Below are positions 7,339 through 12,582 of a DNA stretch of 14,107 nt, piece after piece (position 1 is the stretch's first letter; each line of letters opens with the position of its first letter). The DNA is from Kiritimatiellia bacterium (GTDB lineage: Bacteria; Verrucomicrobiota; Kiritimatiellia; CAIQIC01; Lenti-01): positions 1 to 14,107 of the forward strand of contig JAHDSS010000375.1 of the NCBI GenBank assembly GCA_018432565.1, in the 5' to 3' direction. The notes under the pieces are model-generated. The model was not told the origin of the DNA, searched no databases, and saw only the letters and a program-made list of their open reading frames with translations. The translations under genes were made by a program, and so were the position numbers.

Positions 7339-7716
7339 TCAGCGCGCCAGCAGGTCCGGCGGCGGCGGCGGCGCATTGCGCCCCGGCACCACGATCTGCG
7401 ACGCCCGCTCGCGCTGCATCGCCTCCATCTCCTCGCGCAGGTCCGACAGCGCCTGCTTGATCGCCGCCGGAAAACCCGCCATGGCCTCCGCCAGCGTCTT
7501 CGCCCCGTGCACTTCGCCGCTCAGCGGCAGCACCCCGCCCGGCGTCATCACCTGCGCCACCGCCGTATAAATCGGCTCCCGCGACGGATCCTCCGCCCCG
7601 TCCGCCGTCACCGGCACCAGCTTGCGCAGCGATCCCGCCTTCAGGTCCGTATAGGTCTCTTCCCGGTACAAATTTGCCGCATCCATCTGGATGTCCCTGC
7701 CTGCTTCTTCCGCCAT
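7339..7716 (-). CDS. Conserved-looking hypothetical protein, 125 aa
   Basis: I do not recognise the family. There is no signal peptide or membrane segment, so the protein is probably cytoplasmic. It has an N-terminal part with NLYREETYTDLKAG and a mixed strand region (RKLVPVTADG, PIYTAVAQVMTPGGVLPLSG), then an amphipathic helix rich in Glu/Lys/Arg (about 72-108, ending DLREEMEAMQRERASQ), and a Pro-rich tail with five consecutive prolines. The ATG at 7716 is supported by AAGGAGA six bases upstream. It sits between the sigma factor gene and fmt, which suggests a housekeeping role, but no function can be assigned. Confidence 0.8.
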   Translation of the reverse strand: MAEEAGRDIQMDAANLYREETYTDLKAGSLRKLVPVTADGAEDPSREPIYTAVAQVMTPGGVLPLSGEVHGAKTLAEAMAGFPAAIKQALSDLREEMEAMQRERASQIVVPGRNAPPPPPDLLAR

Positions 7717-7748
7717 GATCGTCTCCTTGGACTCGTCTTGTGGGTTCC

Positions 7749-7772
7749 GGGGCCGGACGGTTTTCCGGCCCC
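7749..7772 (-). terminator. GC-rich hairpin after the sigma factor gene
   Basis: GGGGCCGGA and TCCGGCCCC pair perfectly (9 bp) around a 6-base loop, two bases past the sigma factor stop. There is no U-tract on the minus strand, so it is a poor intrinsic terminator. It could pause transcription or protect the 3' end of the sigma mRNA. Confidence 0.45.
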
Positions 7773-7773
7773 G

Positions 7774-8589
7774 CTACTCTTCCAGCATCTTCTCCCGCAG
7801 CGTCGCCAGCGCCTGGTTCTGCAGCTGGCGCACCCGTTCGCGGGTGATGCCCAGCCGTTCGCCGACTTCCTCCAGCGACTCCGGCTCCACCCCGCCCAGT
7901 CCGAACCGGCGCTTCAGAATCAGCTGTTCGCGTTCGCCCAGCTTCACCACGTGCTGCGCCATCTCCTCCAGCAGCTGCTGGTCGTTCAATTCATCAAACG
8001 GCGACTTCGCCTTCGAATCGCTGATCGTGTCGCCCAGGCTTTCGCGCCCGTCCTCGCCCAGCGGAATGTCCAGCGACGTCGGCCGCTGCGACACCTCCAG
8101 CCAGTACTTCACGGTCTTCTCCGGCACCTCCAGCCGCTTCGCCAGCTCCGCGGCCGTCGGCGCCCGTCCCAGCTCGTGCGCCAGCGTCTCCTGCATCCGC
8201 CGCATGCGGAACAGCTTGTCCACCATGTGCGACGGCAGCCGGATCGTCTTGCCCTGGTTCGCCAGCGCCCGCCGGATCCCCTGCTTGATCCACCACGCCG
8301 CATACGTGCTCAGCTTGCCGCCCTTCTTCGGATCAAACCGGTCCACCGCCTTCATCAGCCCCAGATTGCCCTCGCTGATCAGATCCAGCAGCGGCAGCCC
8401 CAGCCGCGCGTAGTCGCCCGCAATCTTCACGACCAGCCGCAGATTCGCCCGGATCATCTTCTGGCGCGCCGCCTCGTCCCCCCGCTTGATCCGCCGCGCC
8501 AGCTTGACCTCCTCCGCGGGCGTCAGCAAATCCACCTGCCCGATCTCGCGCAGGTATATCCGCATCCCATGGTCGTCGCGTTCGTTCAT
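7774..8589 (-). CDS. RNA polymerase sigma-70 family factor (RpoD/RpoS-like, no region 1.1)
   Basis: A 271-aa sigma factor. Region 1.2 begins with MRIYLREIGQVDLLTPAEEV (residues 9-28). Region 2 holds ANLRLVVKIAGDYARLGLPL, DLISEGNLGLMKAVDRFDP and the -10-reading helix STYAAWWIKQGIRRALANQ (94-112). Region 3 spans about 120-195 and region 4 about 210-270, ending in the helix-turn-helix LEEVGERLGITRERVRQLQNQAL. Region 1.1 is absent, and the protein is much shorter than a typical primary sigma, so it may be a group 2 factor or a minimal primary sigma. The ATG at 8589 is the first sensible start; the open frame runs on to 9291 but that extension is antisense to nrdR. GAGGA lies just before the start. 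Transcribed divergently from nrdR. Confidence 0.92.
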   Translation of the reverse strand: MNERDDHGMRIYLREIGQVDLLTPAEEVKLARRIKRGDEAARQKMIRANLRLVVKIAGDYARLGLPLLDLISEGNLGLMKAVDRFDPKKGGKLSTYAAWWIKQGIRRALANQGKTIRLPSHMVDKLFRMRRMQETLAHELGRAPTAAELAKRLEVPEKTVKYWLEVSQRPTSLDIPLGEDGRESLGDTISDSKAKSPFDELNDQQLLEEMAQHVVKLGEREQLILKRRFGLGGVEPESLEEVGERLGITRERVRQLQNQALATLREKMLEE

Positions 8590-8675
8590 GTCCTCATATT
8601 CACAAGCCCCCGGACAAAATGCAAGCCGCGCCGTTCTGTCCCCTGCCCCCGTTTCCCCTGACCTCTGCCCCCCTG

Positions 8676-8724
8676 TCCTCCGTCCTCCGTCCTCCGTCCT
8701 CCGTCTTCCGTCCTCTGCCTTCCG
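8676..8724. repeat. Seven 7-bp tandem repeats in the sigma factor/nrdR divergent region
   Basis: Four exact TCCTCCG units are followed by TCTTCCG, TCCTCTG and CCTTCCG, 49 bases in all. The minus strand is a GGA-rich purine run (CGGAGGA repeated) that lies in the upstream or leader region of the sigma factor gene. Unit number could vary by slippage. The rest of the 186-base gap is pyrimidine-rich and unstructured apart from the nrdR promoter candidate. Confidence 0.85.
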
Positions 8725-8738
8725 CCCCCCCTCCGCGC

Positions 8739-8768
8739 TTGACTTCCCCTCCCCCCCCCGCCCACTAT
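8739..8768 (+). promoter_or_regulatory. Putative nrdR promoter, possibly giving a leaderless mRNA
   Basis: TTGACT (8739-8744) and CACTAT (8763-8768) are separated by 18 bases that are nearly all C. CACTAT keeps the key A at position 2 and T at position 6 of a -10 box. Transcription would start at about 8775-8776, at the nrdR ATG, and no Shine-Dalgarno sequence is visible before it. Confidence 0.35.
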
Positions 8769-8775
8769 CGGGTCC

Positions 8776-9231
8776 ATGCGCTGTCCCAAGTGTGCCCAGT
8801 CCGACGACAAAGTGGTGGACTCCCGCTCCATCCGCAACGGCGCCGTCATCCGCCGCCGCCGCGTCTGCGCCCGCTGCGGCCACCGCTTCACCACCTACGA
8901 GGAAGTCGTCAAGGCCGTCCTCACCGTCCTCAAACGCGACGGCCGGCACGAAGACTTCGACCGCCCCAAGCTCCGCGCCGCCATCGCCCATGCCGCCGTC
9001 AAACGCCCCGTCTCCGACCCCCAGCTCGACATGATCGTGGACGAAATCGCCCACGAAATCGAAACCGAGTACGACCGCGAAGTCCCCTCCACCGTCATCG
9101 GACGCAAGGTCCTCGACAAACTCGAAAAACTCGACGAAGTCGCCTTCCTCCGTTTCGCCTCCGTGTACCGCCGCTTCCGCGACGCCTCCCAGTTCCTCTC
9201 CGAAATCGAAAACCTCATCGGCCGCCAATGA
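8776..9231 (+). CDS. nrdR: Transcriptional repressor NrdR
   Basis: A 151-aa repressor of ribonucleotide reductase genes that senses ATP/dATP. The N-terminal zinc ribbon has Cys3, Cys6, Cys31 and Cys34 (MRCPKC and CARCG), with the family motifs VVDSR and RRRRVCARCGHRFTTYE. The ATP-cone domain spans about 49-139 (VLKRDGRHEDFDRPKL, then VPSTVIGRKVLDKLEKLDEVAFLRFASVYRRF in two pieces). Length is typical. No ribonucleotide reductase gene lies in the window and no clear NrdR box was seen. It is divergent from the sigma factor gene and followed by a small hairpin. Confidence 0.97.
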   Translation: MRCPKCAQSDDKVVDSRSIRNGAVIRRRRVCARCGHRFTTYEEVVKAVLTVLKRDGRHEDFDRPKLRAAIAHAAVKRPVSDPQLDMIVDEIAHEIETEYDREVPSTVIGRKVLDKLEKLDEVAFLRFASVYRRFRDASQFLSEIENLIGRQ

Positions 9232-9277
9232 TCCCTCCGCCCCCCGCGGCCTGCCGCGGCCCGTTTCCACCCCCCCC

Positions 9278-9298
9278 GTTTTCCACGCCATGGAAAAC
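9278..9298 (+). terminator. Small perfect hairpin downstream of nrdR
   Basis: GTTTTCCA and TGGAAAAC pair perfectly (8 bp) around CGCCA, 46 bases after the nrdR stop. There is no following T-run, so its role as a terminator is uncertain; it may instead be a short dispersed palindrome. Confidence 0.35.
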
Positions 9299-9336
9299 TT
9301 CCGCTTTCGGCCCGCTGTCCGCAGGACGTGGTGGCA

Positions 9337-9516
9337 GAGGATTTCGTTCGGGTTTTGGCGGGGCTGTTTCGCGGAAATAACCGGTGGATTTTCCGATGAT
9401 GCCGCGTTGCGGACGACCCGGACAGGACTCGTGTCCGTCCGTGGTCGGCCTCAACGCGGCAGCGCGGGAAAGACGCCGGTTGGTTTCCGCGCCGACATAA
9501 CCCGAACAAAATCCTC
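9337..9516. repeat. 180-bp imperfect palindrome (MITE-like or structured RNA)
   Basis: This fills more than half of the 330-base gap between nrdR and the 241-aa gene. The outer arms 9337-9354 and 9499-9516 are inverted copies with 17 of 18 matches (GAGGATTTCGTTCGGGTT on the left). Further in, TGCCGCGTTG (9400-9409) pairs perfectly with 9452-9461, and CGGACA/TGTCCG (9419-9424, 9432-9437) close a 7-base apical loop. The segments between also match in large part (AACCGG, GCGGAAA, GACC). All pairs share one centre near 9426, so the whole unit can fold as one long hairpin. There is no convincing reading frame in it. Confidence 0.8.
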
Positions 9517-9561
9517 TCTCCCCAACCCTCATTCCCCTTTCCCCGCCCTCCCCGCCGCCGC

Positions 9562-10287
9562 ATGATTCCCATTTCCTCCAGCGACGACATCCGCGCCACG
9601 CTGCGCGCCCACCTCGAGGAACTCCTCCACGCCACGGGAAAAACCGCCCCCCTCGACCCCGCCGCCGCCGAAGCCGTCTCCGCCGCCGTCACCGCCTACC
9701 TCGCCGACCAGCGCCTCGCCCCCCCCCTCCCCGACGACTACCTCCACCTCCTCATCTACCGCGCCCTGCGCACCCTCAACCAGAACGATGCCGCCCGCGC
9801 CTGGGCTGCCGCCCACCTGCCCGGCCCCGAGGCCCCCGTCTTCGACCCCGACCTCTGGCCCGGCCCCGTCCCCCTTCTCGTCTGGCAGCTCTTCGCCTCC
9901 CGCCTCGTCCGCCCCGCCCGCACCCTCACCGCCGAAGGAAAAATCCTCTGGACCCTCGACTTCCGCCGCCTGCGCCGCGAAGAAGCCGGCTGGCTCGAAA
10001 TCACCCTCCTCCCCGGCCTCCGCGCGCTGATCGAGCAGCTCGCCCCCGCCTGGGACGACGCCTCCGGCGCCGGACTCCTCGGCCTGCGCGGACTCTACGC
10101 CGCCGGCTTCGCCCCCACCCCCCGCCGGCGCAAGAAAGCCAAGGCCCATTCCCGCTACGCCCCCCTCGACGCCCCCGCCATCCGCACCTTCTGCCTCCGC
10201 GTCCTCGCCCGCCTCCAGACCGCCCGCGGCTGGACCCGCACCCCCGACGTCCTCTACCTCGATTTTCCCAATAAGTATAAAGTATAG
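9562..10287 (+). CDS. Unrecognised protein, 241 aa, 3' end formed by the inserted repeat
   Basis: No family recognised. The N-terminal 85 residues are mostly helical (DDIRATLRAHLEELL, AAAEAVSAAVTAYLAD, YLHLLIYRALRTLNQNDAARAWAAAH); the last stretch weakly resembles the C-terminal helices of an ATP-cone (LV..L...g...VAkAY), interesting beside nrdR but not proof. A basic patch PRRRKKAKAH lies at 187-196. No signal peptide or membrane helix is seen. Codons end almost always in C or G, as in nrdR, so it looks truly coding. No Shine-Dalgarno site precedes the ATG. The last codons (NKYKV) and the TAG stop come from the left hairpin repeat of the transposase element, so the native C-terminus may have been lost. 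Confidence 0.7.
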   Translation: MIPISSSDDIRATLRAHLEELLHATGKTAPLDPAAAEAVSAAVTAYLADQRLAPPLPDDYLHLLIYRALRTLNQNDAARAWAAAHLPGPEAPVFDPDLWPGPVPLLVWQLFASRLVRPARTLTAEGKILWTLDFRRLRREEAGWLEITLLPGLRALIEQLAPAWDDASGAGLLGLRGLYAAGFAPTPRRRKKAKAHSRYAPLDAPAIRTFCLRVLARLQTARGWTRTPDVLYLDFPNKYKV

Positions 10288-10333
10288 ACTTCACCCTTTT
10301 ATTTCAGGGTGAAGTCTATACTATTTACTTTTG
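10281..10333 (+). repeat. Left RAYT-associated hairpin (REP-like)
   Basis: The arms GTATAGACTTCACCCT (10282-10297) and its exact complement (10306-10321) flank an 8-base loop TTTATTTC; one more A-T pair extends the stem. The tail TATTTACTTTTG follows. The outer flanks (CAATAAGTATAAAGTATAG against the tail) are also roughly complementary, so the stem may extend by about 20 imperfect pairs. TAG in the first arm is the stop of the 241-aa gene. The hairpin could also act as that gene's terminator. Confidence 0.9.
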
Positions 10334-10372
10334 GATGGACAACCGGCCGGCTCCTCGGTCATCTTTCCGGTC

Positions 10373-11416
10373 ATGAGACCCCTGCGCATCCGTCTTCCCA
10401 ACGCCTGGCATCACGTCATCAATCGCGGCTTGAATCGAATGACGCTTTTCCTCGACAACCGCGATCGGGAGCACCGCCTGGAATTGCTTTCGAAACTGCC
10501 CGAGCGCTTTGGCGTGATCATCCACGCCTATGCGCTGATGGATACCCACGATCATTTCCTGCTGCAAGTCCCCCGCAACAACCTCGATGCCGCCATGCAA
10601 TGGTTCAACATGAGCTACGGGGTCTGGTTCAACAAGCGGCACCAACGGCTCGGCAAGGTGTTTTCATCCCCGTACAAAGCCATCCTCGTCGAAGAAGACG
10701 GCTCCTGGGCACTGGATCTCAGCCGGTACATCCATCTCAATCCCATCCGCACCGCGACCCTGGGCCTGGACAAAACCACCCGGGCCCAGGAAAAACGAGG
10801 CGGTACTCTCCCGCCTTCATCCGAACTCATCACCCGCCGCCTTAAAACCCTTCGGGGGTACCGATGGAGTTCCTATCCTGCGTTCGCCGGATACCGCAGC
10901 GTACCGGAGTGGCTTTGCACTGCCGAACTTTGGCGGCGCGTATCCGGAAACCGCAATGACGGCACCAATGCCTATCGCAAATGGATTGAAGAGTACGTTC
11001 GCCAGCATGTGAAGGAAATCGACGAAGAAGAACTGCCCCACACCCTGGTGAACGGCAGTCCCGGTTTCCGCGAAAGCATGCGCCCCCTCCTGCATGGCGA
11101 CCGCCGTGAGCAGCCGGAACTGCGCCAATGGGACCAGGCCTTTCCCTTTGCCAACATCATATCCGCCGTTGAATCCGCCAAGGGGGAACCCTGGGATGCG
11201 TTCCGAGAACGCCATGGCGATGTCGGCCGGGATCTGGTCTTCCATCTGGCCCGGCGCCATTCCGGCCTGACCCTGCGCCAGATTGGAGAACAGAGCGGCG
11301 GCCTGCATTATGTCGCCGTATCCAACGCCCTCCGGCGTTTTAACCAACGTCTGGAAAGCGACCGCTCTCTTCAGCGCCTGAAAAAGATCGCCGAAACTAA
11401 ATTGTTAAATGTATAG
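10373..11416 (+). CDS. REP-associated tyrosine transposase (RAYT, Y1/HUH) with DnaA domain IV-like C-terminus
   Basis: A 347-aa single-strand DNA transposase of the IS200/RAYT superfamily. The Y1 domain (about 1-125) has AWHHVINRG (11-19), the HUH pair His59/His61 in MDTHDHFLL and the probable catalytic Tyr101 in SPYKAILVEED, then LSRYIHLNPIRTA and the family segment RGYRWSSYPAFAG (161-173). Residues about 255-328 are additional: GRDLVFHLARRHSGLTLRQI and GGLHYVAVSNALRRF follow the pattern of the DnaA-box-binding domain (DnaA: YLAR....LSLPEIG..FGGRDHTTV..A). The ATG at 10373 was chosen because the family homology starts there; an upstream start at 10331 begins inside the repeat tail. No Shine-Dalgarno site is obvious. 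The TAG stop lies inside the right hairpin. All key residues look intact, so it may be active. Confidence 0.93.
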   Translation: MRPLRIRLPNAWHHVINRGLNRMTLFLDNRDREHRLELLSKLPERFGVIIHAYALMDTHDHFLLQVPRNNLDAAMQWFNMSYGVWFNKRHQRLGKVFSSPYKAILVEEDGSWALDLSRYIHLNPIRTATLGLDKTTRAQEKRGGTLPPSSELITRRLKTLRGYRWSSYPAFAGYRSVPEWLCTAELWRRVSGNRNDGTNAYRKWIEEYVRQHVKEIDEEELPHTLVNGSPGFRESMRPLLHGDRREQPELRQWDQAFPFANIISAVESAKGEPWDAFRERHGDVGRDLVFHLARRHSGLTLRQIGEQSGGLHYVAVSNALRRFNQRLESDRSLQRLKKIAETKLLNV

Positions 11417-11466
11417 ACTTCACCCTCCCAGGTAAGTAAGGGTGAAGTCTATACTATTTACTTTTG
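11411..11466 (+). repeat. Right RAYT-associated hairpin (REP-like), between convergent genes
   Basis: The same 16-bp arms as the left copy (11411-11426 and 11439-11454) flank a different 12-base loop CCCAGGTAAGTA and end in the same tail TATTTACTTTTG (11455-11466). TAG in the first arm ends the transposase. The tail ends one base before the stop of the superoxide dismutase gene coming from the other side, so the hairpin probably also works as a two-way terminator. Confidence 0.9.
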
Positions 11467-11467
11467 C

Positions 11468-12166
<699 letters not shown>

Positions 12167-12191
12167 GTGTACCTCCTGTGTTGAATAGACA

Positions 12192-12219
12192 AATCTAACC
12201 CATTATCCCGGAATTTCAA
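12192..12219 (-). promoter_or_regulatory. Putative superoxide dismutase promoter
   Basis: On the minus strand TTGAAA (12219-12214) and TAGATT (12197-12192) are 16 bases apart, about 26 bases before the SOD start. A G-tract (12242-12226: G7, A, G9) lies directly upstream of the -35 and could form a quadruplex. Confidence 0.4.
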
Positions 12220-12242
12220 CTGACGCCCCCCCCCTCCCCCCC

Positions 12243-12507
12243 GCAGGCTTGCCTGCCCGGTCCCAGATCCCCACGGGCTTGACCCGTGGGTGAATCAGAT
12301 CCGTCCGACGAAGGCGTCGGGTCTCCAAAGATCGAAATCGCCCAAACCGGAGCCGGAACAGTCTATCCGCCTGCGGCGGACCCCGTCCCGCGGCTGTTCA
12401 ATCCCGATCCAGCCAGGTCACCGCCCTGGCCTACACCCGATACGCGTTGCAGCCGGCCCCGACGGGGCCGGGGCTGTCGCTCGGAAGCCCGGGCCCACCG
12501 GGCCCGG
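12243..12507. repeat. Chain of seven perfect small hairpins in the 416-base gap upstream of SOD
   Basis: The gap 12167-12582 contains no supported gene. Perfect stems lie at 12243-12256 (GCAGGC), 12270-12290 (CCCACGGG), 12305-12320 (CCGACG), 12366-12380 (TCCGCC), 12412-12430 (GCCAGG), 12453-12471 (CCGGCCCC) and 12489-12507 (CCGGGCCC), with loops of 2 to 7 bases. To the right are CCCTGAACCCTGACCTCTGA and a weaker stem near 12550-12576. The chain lies after the stop of the CoA-disulfide reductase gene and could terminate its transcript, though the regular succession suggests a mosaic of dispersed palindromes. Confidence 0.75.
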
Positions 12508-12582
12508 CTACAACTAGGATCCCCCTGAACCCTGACCTCTGAACCCCTTGTCCTCCGAAGCCTTGGCGAAGGAGGATGACCT

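Larger units (their letters stand above)
10267..11466 (+). mobile_element. RAYT element: transposase between two hairpin repeats
   Basis: A transposase gene lies between two repeats that share an identical 28-bp segment in direct orientation (10306-10333 and 11439-11466). Each repeat is a 16-bp perfect hairpin plus a conserved tail TATTTACTTTTG. Base composition and codon use are less extremely C-rich than in the preceding gene, consistent with transfer. No target-site duplication was found. The exact ends are uncertain: 10267 is where the imperfect outer arm of the left hairpin seems to begin. Confidence 0.8.

Noticed and set aside
6217..8661. An 814-codon open frame on the plus strand
   Set aside because: It is antisense to fmt, the 125-aa gene and the sigma factor, is extremely Arg/Pro/His-rich and shows no family motif. 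Long antisense frames are expected at this GC content.
8676..8724. CRISPR array
   Set aside because: The units are 7 bp with no spacers; this is a simple tandem repeat.
8590..9291. N-terminal extension of the sigma factor reading frame to 505 aa
   Set aside because: The extension runs antisense through nrdR and the heptamer repeat and has low-complexity composition; family homology begins just after the ATG at 8589.
9290..9565. A 91-codon plus-strand open frame in the nrdR downstream gap
   Set aside because: It mostly translates the 180-bp palindrome and has no ribosome site or recognisable domain; the frame is probably incidental.
10331..10372. Upstream ATG for the transposase
   Set aside because: The extra 14 residues come from the repeat tail and are not family-like; homology starts at the ATG at 10373.
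9562..11466. A complete defence or toxin-antitoxin system around the transposase
   Set aside because: Neighbouring genes are a housekeeping repressor, an unknown gene and SOD; no nuclease, helicase, methylase or toxin motif was found.
12243..12507. tRNA or other known structured RNA among the hairpins
   Set aside because: No cloverleaf spacing, anticodon arm or T-loop motif; the stems are separate and unrelated.
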